DNA of 64,000 nucleotides. Source: Brachybacterium huguangmaarense (GTDB lineage: Bacteria > Actinomycetota > Actinomycetes > Actinomycetales > Dermabacteraceae). Positions within the stretch are counted from its first letter, which is position 1. Each line of letters begins with the position of its first letter. Below, piece by piece: positions 44,896-53,624 of the stretch. The stretch covers positions 2,604,001 to 2,668,000 of the forward strand of contig NZ_CP107020.1 of the NCBI RefSeq assembly GCF_025725725.1, given 5' to 3'. The notes under the pieces are model-generated. The model was not told where the DNA came from. It made no database searches and saw only the letters and a program-made list of their open reading frames with translations. The translations under genes were made by a program, and so were the position numbers.

Positions 44896-45315
44896 ATGAC
44901 CCGTCACCCGGCGATCCTGCACACGGTCCTCGACACGACCGACGTGCGCGAGCTCGCGGAGTTCTACCGCCAGCTGCTGGACCTGCGCTATCGCGCCGGC
45001 GACGAGCCTCCCGCCTCCGGCCCCGACACCCTCGAGTGGCTTGTGCTGGTGGACGCGGACGACCGCCGCTGTCTCGCGTTCCAGCAGGTCGAGGCGCTCG
45101 CGCCGTCGACCTGGCCGTCCCACGACGTGCCCCAGCAGCTCCACCTCGACACGACGGTCGAGGACCGCGAGGCGCTCGAGCAGGCCAAGGCCCTCGCCCT
45201 CTCCCTCGGCGGACGGCTCGTGCTCGACCGCACCGACGACGAGGAGGAGCCGCTGTACGTGATCGCGGACCCCTCGGGGCATCCGCTGTGCATCTTCGTC
45301 GGCGGCGAGGAGTAG
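44896..45315 (+). CDS. VOC family (glyoxalase-like) protein
   Basis: This 139-residue protein has a single vicinal-oxygen-chelate fold pair. It begins LHTVLDTTDVRELAEFYRQLLDLRY and ends VIADPSGHPLCIF, both standard VOC ends. The central strand QQLHLDTTVEDREALEQAKA holds a probable metal-binding His. Members include dioxygenases, glyoxalases and drug-binding proteins; no specific function is assigned. ATG follows CGGAGGTGC. It is convergent with the MFS gene at 45358. Confidence 0.85.
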   Translation: MTRHPAILHTVLDTTDVRELAEFYRQLLDLRYRAGDEPPASGPDTLEWLVLVDADDRRCLAFQQVEALAPSTWPSHDVPQQLHLDTTVEDREALEQAKALALSLGGRLVLDRTDDEEEPLYVIADPSGHPLCIFVGGEE

Positions 45316-45357
45316 GCGCCCCGGCTCCCGGCGAGGCGCCGTAGCGGGCCCGCGGGC

Positions 45358-46857
45358 TCAGTGTCCGGCGGGGGCTCCCGGCGCCGTCCCGTCGACCTCC
45401 TCGGGCTTGCGGATCAGGAACGAGAGCGCGAACGCGACGATCGCGATGCAGGCCGCGATGAGGAACGCGGCGCGAGCGCCCGGCGCCCCTGCGGCCGGCG
45501 TCGACAGGCCCGAGGCCTCGCCCGCGTGCAGGATGTTGGAGTAGGTGACGGTCAGGACGGCCACTCCGGCCGCGCCCGCCACCTGCTGCAGCATGTTCAG
45601 CACCGCGGAGCCGTGGGAGTAGAGGCGCCGCACGAGGGAGCCGAGCGAGGCCGAGAACAACGGCGTGAAGGACATCGCGAGACCCACGGACATGGCCGTC
45701 TGGACCACCATGAGCAGCTCCCACGGCGTGGACTGCGAGACCGTCGAGTAGAAGAACAGCGACGCCACGACGAGCGCCGTGCCCGGCACGAGCAGGGTCC
45801 TGGGGCCGCGCGCGTCGTAGATGCGGCCCATGACCGGGCCGAGCACGCCCATCAGCACCGAGCCGGGCAGGAGGATGAGGCCCGACATCAGCGCGTCGAG
45901 CTGCACCACGTTCTGGAGGTACTGGGGGAGCAGGGTCAGGGTGCCGAACATCGCGAGCGCCACGACCGACATGATGAGGATCGACAGCGTGAAGTTCGCA
46001 GAGCGGAACACGCGCAGGTCCAGCAGCGCACGGTCCGTGCGCTGGAGCGAGAGCTGACGCACGACGAACAGCGCCAGGAACACGAGGCCGAGCGCGATCA
46101 CGATGCCGCCGAGCGCGGCGGAAGAGAGGCCGCCCGGACCGGCATGGCCGGCGCCGAACTGGCTCAGCCCGAAGACGATGCCGCCGAAGGCGAGGGCGGA
46201 CAGCACGACCGAGAGCACGTCGAGGGGCACAGGCCGGGTCTCGCCGATGTTGGTCATCCATCGCGAGCCGATCGCGAGGGCGATGATCGCGATGGGCAGG
46301 ACGATGCCGAACAGCCAGCGCCACGAGAGGGCGTCGAGCACGGCGCCCGCCAGCGTCGGGCCGATGGCGGGCGCGAGCGAGATCACGAGGCCGACGCGAC
46401 CCATCATGCGGCCGCGCGAGTGGGCGGGGACGACGTCCATGATGGTCGTCATCAGCAGCGGCATCATGATGCCCGTCCCGGAGGCCTGGACGACGCGGCC
46501 CAGGAGCAGGAACGAGAAGCCGGGAGCCACGAGGCACAGCAGGGTGCCGAGGCTGAACGCGCTCATCGCGATGATGAAGATGCGTCGTGTGGTCAGGCGC
46601 TGCAGGAGGAAGCCCGTGGTCGGGATGACGACCGCCATGGTCAGCATGAAGGCGCTGGTCAGCCACTGGCCGAGCTCGGGCGGGAGCCCGAGGTCCCGAT
46701 TCAGGTGGGGGATCGCGATGCCCATCGTGGTCTCGTTGAGGATCGCGACGAAGGCGGCGATGAGCAGCAGCCAGATCACCCGCATGTCGGACGGGGCGAC
46801 GAGGGGTTCGCGGGGCGCGGCGGGCGCCGGCTCGGACAGGGTGCGGGGCGTGGCCAT
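45358..46857 (-). CDS. DHA2 family multidrug MFS transporter
   Basis: This 499-residue transporter of the EmrB/QacA type has about fourteen membrane helices. Conserved parts are LNETTMGIAIPHLNRDLG (helix 1), LLLGRVVQASGTGIMMPLL (helix 4) and the motif C region VGLVISLAPAIGPTLAGAVL (helix 5). It exports drugs in exchange for protons; substrate unknown. ATG follows GAGGAG about 7 nt upstream. No regulator gene adjoins it, but a 72-nt palindrome lies in the 395-bp region upstream. Confidence 0.9.
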   Translation of the reverse strand: MATPRTLSEPAPAAPREPLVAPSDMRVIWLLLIAAFVAILNETTMGIAIPHLNRDLGLPPELGQWLTSAFMLTMAVVIPTTGFLLQRLTTRRIFIIAMSAFSLGTLLCLVAPGFSFLLLGRVVQASGTGIMMPLLMTTIMDVVPAHSRGRMMGRVGLVISLAPAIGPTLAGAVLDALSWRWLFGIVLPIAIIALAIGSRWMTNIGETRPVPLDVLSVVLSALAFGGIVFGLSQFGAGHAGPGGLSSAALGGIVIALGLVFLALFVVRQLSLQRTDRALLDLRVFRSANFTLSILIMSVVALAMFGTLTLLPQYLQNVVQLDALMSGLILLPGSVLMGVLGPVMGRIYDARGPRTLLVPGTALVVASLFFYSTVSQSTPWELLMVVQTAMSVGLAMSFTPLFSASLGSLVRRLYSHGSAVLNMLQQVAGAAGVAVLTVTYSNILHAGEASGLSTPAAGAPGARAAFLIAACIAIVAFALSFLIRKPEEVDGTAPGAPAGH

Positions 46858-47090
46858 GGGGCTCCTCGGGGAACGGGGAAGGGGACCGCGCGCTCACCGG
46901 GTCGGAGAGCGGTCGCGCGAAGCGGGGCGGGTGGGTCGTGCTGCGGAGGATCCGAGCCGCACGACGCCTGAGCCTCTCACTCCAACCTCGGAGGGCGCCA
47001 AGGCATTCCCGTGCGGCGCGTCTTCTCACATCTGGCGTGGAACATGCGTGCACCACAGGGCGCTGCGGCCGGGCTTGCGGCCATGCGGTC

Positions 47091-47162
47091 GCACAAATGT
47101 GACGCTGAGAGCCGCAGCCCTCCGATTCTCGAGGGGTGCGGCTCTCAGCGTCACATCTGTGC
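47091..47162. repeat. 72-nt near-perfect palindrome
   Basis: Arms of 19 identical bp (47098-47116 with 47137-47155) start TGTGACGCTGAGAGCCGCA. They extend outward to GCACA/TGTGC and inward to CCCTC/GAGGG with single mismatches, leaving an 8-nt loop. It lies upstream of both flanking genes, so it is not an ordinary terminator. It may be a REP-like repeat, an operator or a small RNA. Confidence 0.85.
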
Positions 47163-47240
47163 ACGACCCCGCCGGTCGGGCGGCCTCAATTTCCTGCACG
47201 GGATGCCATCCGGGCGACCTTTTGTACAGGCGACAAACAG

Positions 47241-47246
47241 TAGGGT
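47241..47246 (+). promoter_or_regulatory. -10 box of Pcm-like gene, leaderless
   Basis: TAGGGT lies 6 nt before the ATG at 47253. The intervening GGGGGC could also act as a weak ribosome binding site. Confidence 0.45.
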
Positions 47247-47252
47247 GGGGGC

Positions 47253-47984
47253 ATGGACACGGGGGAGCGGCCAGGGAGGCAGCAGACTCCTGCCCGGTCG
47301 GCGCTCGTGAGGGAGCTGTCCCATCGGGTGCCGGGCCTCGACCCGACCGTTCTCGACGCCTTCTCGCGCGTGGATCGGGCCGACTTCGTGCCGCCGGGAT
47401 TCGACCCCTACGACGTGAGCGCTCCGGTGCCGCTCGCGGAGGTCGACGGCCGCGCGGTCAGCACGATCTCGGCGCCCGACATGGTCGCCCTCATGCTGCA
47501 GCAGGCCGAGATCCTCCCGGGCGATCGCGTGCTCGAGGTCGGCGCCGGCTCCGGCTACAGCGCAGCCCTGATGGCCGCCCACGGCGCCCGGGTCACGAGC
47601 ATCGAGATCATTGCCGAGCTGGTCGAATCGGCCCGAGCCACGCTGCGTGCGTGCGGCAGCCCAGCGCGCGTGATGGTCGGCGACGGCATGGCTGGACGCC
47701 CCGAGGACGCGCCGTACGACCGCGTCGTGTTCACGTGTGCGGCGCACCGCCTCCCGCCGTGGGTCTGGACGCAGACCACCGATCGAGCCCGCGTCGTGAT
47801 CCCGCTGCGACGAGACTCGACGTACTGCCTGGCGCTCGTGCGCGATGCCGACGTCTTCACGTGCGTCGACGCGATCCCATGCGGGTTCGTGCCGCTCATC
47901 GGCGACGTGGAGGACGCGAGCGGGCCGGACGCGGCATGGTCTCCGTGGCCACCTCGCACCCTCTCTCGCCACCCCTCCACGTGA
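47253..47984 (+). CDS. Protein-L-isoaspartate O-methyltransferase-like protein
   Basis: This 243-residue SAM-dependent methyltransferase resembles Pcm, which repairs isoaspartyl residues in aged proteins. The N-terminal half has STISAPDMVALMLQ, the Pcm hallmark. The SAM motif I is VLEVGAGSGYSAALMA, with TSIEI following. The rest is an ordinary class I Rossmann fold. The last codons (RHPST and TGA at 47982-47984) run into the 28-bp dif-like site. Pcm relatives in actinobacteria also modify peptide natural products, but no precursor gene is visible here. Confidence 0.85.
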   Translation: MDTGERPGRQQTPARSALVRELSHRVPGLDPTVLDAFSRVDRADFVPPGFDPYDVSAPVPLAEVDGRAVSTISAPDMVALMLQQAEILPGDRVLEVGAGSGYSAALMAAHGARVTSIEIIAELVESARATLRACGSPARVMVGDGMAGRPEDAPYDRVVFTCAAHRLPPWVWTQTTDRARVVIPLRRDSTYCLALVRDADVFTCVDAIPCGFVPLIGDVEDASGPDAAWSPWPPRTLSRHPST

Positions 47985-48010
47985 CGCCGATAATGCACGT
48001 TATGTAAAGT
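47983..48010. other. Candidate chromosomal dif site
   Basis: The site has an 11-6-11 layout: left arm GACGCCGATAA (47983-47993), centre TGCACG (47994-47999), right arm TTATGTAAAGT (48000-48010). The right arm agrees with the E. coli XerD arm TTATGTTAAAT at 9 of 11 positions. The left arm keeps CGATAA, like the actinobacterial consensus as I recall it. It is strikingly AT-rich against its surroundings. XerC/XerD resolve chromosome dimers at dif, normally opposite the origin. Confidence 0.82.
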
Positions 48011-48058
48011 GGAAGACGGAGGGTGCCCACCCAGTGAGAGGGCGCCCACCGCAGATGG

Positions 48059-49714
48059 TCAGCGACGCTCCGACGGCTCCCCTTCCGCCACGGGATCTGC
48101 CGTGGGTGCCGGGCTCGCGCAGTCCGGCGTCGCCGACGGCTCACCGCTCGGCTCCGCCGTGGGCGTCGCGGTCGGCACTGCCGTGGGATCGGGACACGCG
48201 GGTGCCGAGGTCGTCGGCGCCGGTGTGCTCGGTGAGGTGGTCGGCGGTGCCGTGCCGGGCGTCGCCGTCGGAGGCTCCGTCGGTGGTGCCGTGGTCGCCG
48301 GCACGGTGCTCGGCGTCCCGACGGGTGGTGCGGTCGTTCTCGGCGGCTCCACCGGCGTCGTGGTGCTCGGCGATGCCGCTGGGCTCGTCGTGCTCGGGGG
48401 CGCCGCGGGCATCGTGGCCGCCGACGTCGAACCGGACGCGGCCGGGCCGGTGGGTCGCTGCGTGTGCGCCGGCTCGGTCGGCGTCTCCGGTGCGGGCGCG
48501 GCCGGCGCAGGTGCGGACGGCGTCTCGACCGGTGCCGCCGGGCTCGCGCCCTCGGGGTCCCCGTCGCGTTCGGCGTCCTTCTTGTACTGCTCGTCCTCGG
48601 CAGGCAGCGGCTCGGACCACGTCTGCTGCGGCTCCCCCGCGGGCGCCTGGGTCCCGTACACGGGTTCGCCGTTGCCGATCACCGACATGGGGTCCACGTA
48701 CCGGCCGTCGATCATCACCTCCCAGTGGAGGTGGCAGCCGGTCGAGCGCCCGGTGGTGCCCGAGGTTCCGATGAATTGGCCCTGCACGACGTGATCGCCG
48801 GCGCGCACCCCGAAGGCGCTCAGGTGGAAGTAGTGGGTCGCGACGCTGCTGCCCGCTCCCCCGCCGTCGAGGTCGCCGTGGTCGATCTCGACCGCGTTGC
48901 CCGAGGCGCCGTGGTACTGCGCGAGCGTGACGACCCCGGCGGCGGACGCATAGACGGGCGTGCCGCAGGCGACCGGGAAGTCGGTGCCGTTGTGCATCTT
49001 CCACACGTGCAGCACCGGGTGGTACCGCATGCCGAAGCCCGATCCCTCGACGGCGCCCCGGACGGGCTTGATGAGACTCAGCGCGCCGTCGACCGCGAGA
49101 TCCTGCCCGCCCACGAGCGGAGCGCCGTCCACGGCGGGCGCCGTGCCCGTCGCGCTCTGCGTGCCGGACGCGCCGGACCCTGAGGGCGCGGCGGGTGCTC
49201 CCAGCGCACCGAGCAGCTGGGACGCCGGACCGGCCAGCAGCGTCCTGTCACGGGCGTCCATCGCCAGCAGCGCCTTCTCGTCCTGTGCTCCGACGCTCGC
49301 CCCCTGCTCGGCGACGGGATCCGCGAACGGCGACGTGCCGGTGGTGCTCGCGCCCACGAGCACGAGGCAGAGCGCGCCGACAGCGGCCGTGCGCACGATC
49401 GCGGGACGCGGCACGCCGGGCTTCGGCATGGCCATGACCACGGCCCGGCAGCGGGCGTGCACGAGGGCGCTGAGAGCGCTGCGACGTGCGGTGAGGCGCG
49501 ACGGTCGCCGGTCGGCACGCCGTCGGCCGTGTCGGCCAGGGACGACGGGCGGCTCGAGGTCCGGCTCCGCGGCCACGGGCACGAGGACGTCGGACGGCTC
49601 GGCGTCGGCGTACAGCTCGTCGGGCTCGTCGATGAGGCCGTTCCACGGCGCTGCCAGCGGAAGCGTCGAGGGATCCACCAGGTCCGACGGTCTCGACGAT
49701 GCGCTCTCGTCCAC
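48059..49714 (-). CDS. M23 family peptidase (LytM domain), exported
   Basis: This 551-residue protein has an acidic N-terminus, an arginine-rich stretch and one membrane helix at about residues 105-125 (TAAVGALCLVLVGA). A LytM/M23 domain follows (about 225-350): zinc ligands in KMHNGTDF and HLHWEV, with the family's SGFGMRYHPV. A very long Thr/Pro/Ala-rich tail (about 200 residues) follows, as in cell-wall-anchored or surface proteins. M23 enzymes cut peptidoglycan cross-bridges or activate amidases. The GTG at 49714 is favoured because upstream sequence is low-complexity. Confidence 0.88.
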   Translation of the reverse strand: MDESASSRPSDLVDPSTLPLAAPWNGLIDEPDELYADAEPSDVLVPVAAEPDLEPPVVPGRHGRRRADRRPSRLTARRSALSALVHARCRAVVMAMPKPGVPRPAIVRTAAVGALCLVLVGASTTGTSPFADPVAEQGASVGAQDEKALLAMDARDRTLLAGPASQLLGALGAPAAPSGSGASGTQSATGTAPAVDGAPLVGGQDLAVDGALSLIKPVRGAVEGSGFGMRYHPVLHVWKMHNGTDFPVACGTPVYASAAGVVTLAQYHGASGNAVEIDHGDLDGGGAGSSVATHYFHLSAFGVRAGDHVVQGQFIGTSGTTGRSTGCHLHWEVMIDGRYVDPMSVIGNGEPVYGTQAPAGEPQQTWSEPLPAEDEQYKKDAERDGDPEGASPAAPVETPSAPAPAAPAPETPTEPAHTQRPTGPAASGSTSAATMPAAPPSTTSPAASPSTTTPVEPPRTTAPPVGTPSTVPATTAPPTEPPTATPGTAPPTTSPSTPAPTTSAPACPDPTAVPTATPTAEPSGEPSATPDCASPAPTADPVAEGEPSERR

Positions 49715-49892
49715 GGCGCCCCCACGCTCCCCCGGCTCGTTCTCCGGTGAGCCGCACCGTTGCCTCGGGCACGCGTCGCGCCCCCGCGACCGGCCCTGCG
49801 CCCAGGGTAGGGCATGACGCCTATATCGGACAGGGGCGGGCATCGGCCGCGCGGCGTGGCGTGACGTGGGGACGGCGACTCCCGGGCCGGCC

Positions 49893-51329
49893 TCAGCCCT
49901 CGGAGCGCGGGAAGCGACCGGCGGCGACGGCCTCGGAGAAGGCCTGCCAGTCCTGCTCGACGATGCGCGCGTAGTCAGCGCACCAGCGGCCGATCGCGGC
50001 GGGGAACGTGGGCGAGGAGCCGAGGTAGCCGACGACGGCGAAGGCGTCGGGGCTCTGCGCGTGGGCGCGCGCGAGCTGCCGTGCGCACAGGGCGGCGTAG
50101 GCACGGATCTCCCCCGGCGCGGCGCGCGACAGGTCGATGCTGCCCTTCATGTCGCGGAACTGGCGCCAGAAGTAGTTGCGGCCGTCGGGGTCGACGGTGC
50201 GCCCGAGGAACGGATCCGAGGTGGACTGCAGGATGCGCTGGGAGCCGGTCACCCGCCGGGCGTGCCGGTCGGCCGCCTCGCCGGCGCGGGGTTCGACGTC
50301 GGTGAGCGCGCCGTAGGTCTCGAGCACGGACGGCAGCGCCTCCTTGACCTGCAGCAGCAGGTTCTCGCCGCTCGGGCCCTGGAGCAGCACGATCGAGCAG
50401 TGGGTGCCGACGCTGCTCACGCCGACCACCCGCCGCGCGACGTCGACGAGCCGGTACTGGCTCAGCAGCAGCGCCCGGTCGGTGTGGAGCGTGCCGAGGT
50501 ACTCGTGCAGACGGTGGGTCATGCGTTCGAGCCGTTCGGCCGGGTAGGGCACGAGCAGCGGGGGCTGGACGTCGAGGAACGCGCGCCCGTGGTCGTCGAT
50601 CCGGGCGACCTTGCCCAGCGCCTGCTCGCTCGTGCGGGTGCGGGCCTTGGCGACGCCACGGTCGAAGGACGGGTAGCCGGTGCCGAGCAGCTCGGCGGCC
50701 GCGTCGACCGAGGCGAAGAAGCGGTCGGTCGCGGCGAGGTCGGTGAGCCGTCGCAGCTCGGTCCGGTAGGCGTCGATCATGCCCGTGACCTCGTGGCGGG
50801 CCGTGTCCTCGGCGGCGCCCTGCGAGGCGAGCTCGAGCGCGAGGGAGACGCCCAGGCGTCGCAGGTCCCACTCCCACGGGCCGACGCCCGCCTCGTCGAA
50901 GTCGTTGAGGTCGAAGACGAGGCGTCGTTCGGGACTCGCATAGAGCCCGAAGTTGCCCAGGTGCGCGTCCGCGTCGATCACCAGGTGGATGCCCGTGACC
51001 GGTCCGGCGGCGAGGTCACGGGTCATGACGTCGACCGTGCCGCGGTAGTAGGCGTGCGCCGACTGCAGCATGCGGTTGACGCGCACGCCGATCAGCTCGG
51101 GGATGCGCCCGCCGTGCGTGCGCTCGATGACGCCGAGCGCGTCGCGACCCTCGGGCAGGACCACCTCGGCGTGCTCGGCACGCGGCGTCGAGGCCCGCAG
51201 GGCGCGCCCTGCCTCGCGGGCGGACGCGGCATCGCCGCCGGGCGGCAGGTAGCGGCGGAATCCGCGGCGTCCCGCGTCGTCGAGCGGGAGCCGGGGCGAT
51301 GCCGCCCTCGCGGCGTGCGGAGCGCTCAC
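49893..51329 (-). CDS. DUF2252 family protein
   Basis: This 478-residue protein belongs to DUF2252, a family with a kinase-like fold and unknown reaction. Recognisable parts are VIDADAHLGNFGLYASPE followed by RRLVFDLNDFDEAGVGPWEWD, which mimic the HxDxxxxN and DFD catalytic loops of aminoglycoside-type kinases. Later comes YFWRQFRDMKGSIDL. It overlaps the SHOCT gene by 4 bp at a GTG. It has no membrane segment. The preserved DFD motif suggests an active phosphotransferase, which is inference. Confidence 0.88.
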   Translation of the reverse strand: MSAPHAARAASPRLPLDDAGRRGFRRYLPPGGDAASAREAGRALRASTPRAEHAEVVLPEGRDALGVIERTHGGRIPELIGVRVNRMLQSAHAYYRGTVDVMTRDLAAGPVTGIHLVIDADAHLGNFGLYASPERRLVFDLNDFDEAGVGPWEWDLRRLGVSLALELASQGAAEDTARHEVTGMIDAYRTELRRLTDLAATDRFFASVDAAAELLGTGYPSFDRGVAKARTRTSEQALGKVARIDDHGRAFLDVQPPLLVPYPAERLERMTHRLHEYLGTLHTDRALLLSQYRLVDVARRVVGVSSVGTHCSIVLLQGPSGENLLLQVKEALPSVLETYGALTDVEPRAGEAADRHARRVTGSQRILQSTSDPFLGRTVDPDGRNYFWRQFRDMKGSIDLSRAAPGEIRAYAALCARQLARAHAQSPDAFAVVGYLGSSPTFPAAIGRWCADYARIVEQDWQAFSEAVAAGRFPRSEG

Positions 51330-51583
51330 GGCTTCTCGAGCCGGGACCGCAGGCGCTCGTACTCGTCGGTGTCGATCTCGCCGGCGGCGAGACGCCGATC
51401 CAGGATCTCGCGCGGCGTCGGCTCGCGGGGCGGCACGGGCCCGGCAGGCTGCGGGGTCGTGGCGAGCGGCTGGGCTCGACGGGCGGCGGCCGTCGCGATC
51501 ACGACGATCACGACGACGACCGCGATGATGACGAGCAGGAGCAGCAGCAGGACCAGCATGTGCCAGGGCTTGACGGCACCCAT
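51326..51583 (-). CDS. Small SHOCT-domain membrane protein
   Basis: This 85-residue protein has one membrane helix (about residues 9-31), a proline-rich linker and a C-terminal SHOCT segment (EILDRRLAAGEIDTDEYERL). SHOCT modules are short oligomerisation helices. The first eight residues, MGAVKPWH, nearly match the start of TatA in this same window (MGALKPWH), followed by a similar Leu/Val helix but without the FG hinge. ATG follows AAGGAGGTCCC. It is coupled to the DUF2252 gene. Confidence 0.85.
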   Translation of the reverse strand: MGAVKPWHMLVLLLLLLVIIAVVVVIVVIATAAARRAQPLATTPQPAGPVPPREPTPREILDRRLAAGEIDTDEYERLRSRLEKP

Positions 51584-51657
51584 GGGACCTCCTTGTCCGG
51601 CCCCGGTACGGGGCGTGTCGATGCGGGCATGCTACCGCCGGCGGCGGCGAGGGCGGC

Positions 51658-52776
51658 TCACTCCCCCCGGTGCGGGAACGTGCGGTGGGCGCGCTCGGCC
51701 TCGCGCCGGGCCACCTGGGGCAGCGGGGCGAAGCCGGTCAGCTCGAGGGTGCGGCGGCCTGGCCGTCCCCCGCGCCTCCAGGTCCCGACGATGCGTCCGC
51801 GACGCAGGATCGCGCGCTGGAAGACGCCGTTGCTGCCCGGCATCAGGGCGTCGTGGTGCTCGGCGGCCACGAGCGCGAGCCGGTCGGGGTAGCCGAGCAC
51901 GATCTCGTCGAAGCCGGGCAGCAGGTGGAGCGCATCGACGGCCGCACCGGCCGCCGCGACCTCCTCGTCCAGGCCGGGGCGCCACCACAGCTCCTCGCCC
52001 GTCGAGCCGGGGGCGTGCTCGAGGTGCCCGGCGATCAGCGGGAGCGCGCGCCGGAGGGCGCCGAGCGGCAGCTTGGTCCACCAGGCCGCATCCCGCAGGG
52101 TCGCCGGGCCGTGGCCGCGCACGTAGCGCAGCAGCAGCTCGGCGGTCGCCGCGTCCTGGTCGCCGGCGAAGCGCTCGGCGATGGACGTGCCCTCGGGCAG
52201 CCAGGTCGCCGCGAGCACGACGTCGTTCTCGGTGCCGTTCCAGGGCCCGTAGGCGGCGACGCCGGTCGCGATGAGGTGGGACAGCACGTGGTAGCCGCGC
52301 CCGCCGGCGGGGGCGAGCCCCGCTCGCTCCCACACGCCGAACAGGGCGCTGCGGGAGATGCCGCGAGCCGCCCCGCCGGCCGCCTCCTCGAGCAGTGCGC
52401 GGCAGCGGGCGATCTGCTCCTCGTCGAGGCCGAGCTGGCCGCGACGCCGGATCTGGGCGCGGGCCGGTCCGCCCGCGCACAGCTCGGTCATCCACCGCAG
52501 GTCCTCGGCCGCGACCGCGAACACGGTCCCGCGCATCGGGTAGCCGCGCACCACGGTGCCGTCGTCGAAGCCGGCGACGACCCGGTCGATGCCCTCCCGG
52601 GCTGCGGCGGCGGGGTCCGCTGCGCCAAGACGCAGGGCGATCGACGCCATGACGCCGGCGAGATCCTGGCCCTGCATCGCGCCGAGGGCGGCGACGGCGT
52701 CGTGCGGCGTGGCGAAGGGGCGGGTGACGAGCCCCTGGGCCACGAGGCGGCGGCGCACGAGCGCGGGATCGACCAT
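51658..52776 (-). CDS. Winged-helix DNA-binding protein, AlkZ/AlkX-like
   Basis: This 372-residue protein matches the HTH_42 family, which contains the DNA glycosylases AlkZ and AlkX that unhook interstrand crosslinks. The catalytic QxQ motif is present as MQGQDL (Gln35, Gly36, Gln37), and winged-helix tandem repeats follow. Conserved SALFGVWERAGL and LLPGFDEIVLGYPDR are also seen. The gene stands alone. Lesion specificity cannot be predicted; AlkZ-type enzymes often protect producers from azinomycin-like agents. Confidence 0.85.
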   Translation of the reverse strand: MVDPALVRRRLVAQGLVTRPFATPHDAVAALGAMQGQDLAGVMASIALRLGAADPAAAAREGIDRVVAGFDDGTVVRGYPMRGTVFAVAAEDLRWMTELCAGGPARAQIRRRGQLGLDEEQIARCRALLEEAAGGAARGISRSALFGVWERAGLAPAGGRGYHVLSHLIATGVAAYGPWNGTENDVVLAATWLPEGTSIAERFAGDQDAATAELLLRYVRGHGPATLRDAAWWTKLPLGALRRALPLIAGHLEHAPGSTGEELWWRPGLDEEVAAAGAAVDALHLLPGFDEIVLGYPDRLALVAAEHHDALMPGSNGVFQRAILRRGRIVGTWRRGGRPGRRTLELTGFAPLPQVARREAERAHRTFPHRGE

Positions 52777-52801
52777 GCGGCCACCGTAGCCGCAGGGTCC
52801 G

Positions 52802-53476
52802 TCACTCGGCGGGGGATCCCCGATCGGCGATCGTGCAGATGCACACGCGGTTGCCCTGGGCGTCGGCGAGCACCGTGAACGAGGGCGCCTCGCCGTCGTC
52901 GTCCACCACTCCCCCGGCGGCTAGGGCCGCCTCGATGCGCGCCGCGGCCTGGTCGGCTCCCACCCACACGTCGAGGTGGAAGCGCTGGCGCGGCGGGTCG
53001 TGGGGGTCGGTGTCCTGGAACCAGAGCAGCGGGACCCGGCCGGTCGGGTCGATCACGTCGTGGCCCTCGACGTTGTCCTCCTCGCACGTCAGGACGGCCG
53101 ACCAGAAGGGCGCGATCTCGTCGGGGTCGGCGGTGTCGAGGGCGAGCTCGAGCGTCACCGGGGCGGCGAGGTCGGCCCTCACGTCGAGGCTGCGCGCGAT
53201 CACGGAGATGCGCCGGGCGAGCTCCATGTCGCGGTCGGTCACGCCGCCGGCGTCGTGGCTCACGAGGTGCACGTCGACGTACGCGAAGGCCAGCGTGACC
53301 TCCGGATGGTGGTTGCGCTCCTCGGCCGCGGCGCCGATGGCCTCGACCAGGTGCAGGCCCGTGGTGAAGGTGCCGCTCAGGAACCGGGCGCGGATCCCGT
53401 CGGGGAAGCCCTGCCAGTCCCCCAGGCCCGCCTCGCCGAGCGCCGTGAGCAGTGCCTGTCCTCGCAATGTCGCCAT
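52802..53476 (-). CDS. Pterin dehydratase-VOC fusion protein
   Basis: This 224-residue protein joins two domains. Residues 1-100 are a pterin-4a-carbinolamine dehydratase fold with the active-site signature EERNHHPEV and a later SHDAGGVTDRD. Residues 110-224 are a VOC domain (ELALDTADPDEIAPFWSAVL to FTVLADAQGNRVCIC). The ATG at 53476 has AGAGGAG about 7 nt upstream. The dehydratase half has its catalytic histidines, so it could process tetrahydrobiopterin-like cofactors, yet no pterin hydroxylase is nearby. Fusion of this type occurs in other actinobacteria. Confidence 0.88.
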   Translation of the reverse strand: MATLRGQALLTALGEAGLGDWQGFPDGIRARFLSGTFTTGLHLVEAIGAAAEERNHHPEVTLAFAYVDVHLVSHDAGGVTDRDMELARRISVIARSLDVRADLAAPVTLELALDTADPDEIAPFWSAVLTCEEDNVEGHDVIDPTGRVPLLWFQDTDPHDPPRQRFHLDVWVGADQAAARIEAALAAGGVVDDDGEAPSFTVLADAQGNRVCICTIADRGSPAE

Positions 53477-53624
53477 GATGGTGCTCCTCTCGCGTCCTGT
53501 GAACCGTCCCGCACCGTGCGGGGCTCCGGCCACCCCTCGGGGCGGAATAGCCGCCGCTCGCGCGCGGTTGTAGCGGGTATCAGACGTGTGCGGCACCGAC
53601 CGCCCTGCATGCCCCGGAGGTCTC

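Larger units (their letters stand above)
46858..47252. other. Divergent intergenic region with large palindrome
   Basis: This 395-bp spacer separates the DHA2 transporter and the Pcm-like gene. Short frames are open on both strands, but they are palindrome translations. It holds the 72-nt inverted repeat described separately and a TAGGGT box before the Pcm-like gene. I see nothing else that I can support. Confidence 0.7.

Noticed and set aside
44876..47164. 762-codon minus-strand frame crossing the DHA2 transporter
   Set aside because: It is out of frame with the transporter and its N-terminus is merely the translation of the 72-nt palindrome.
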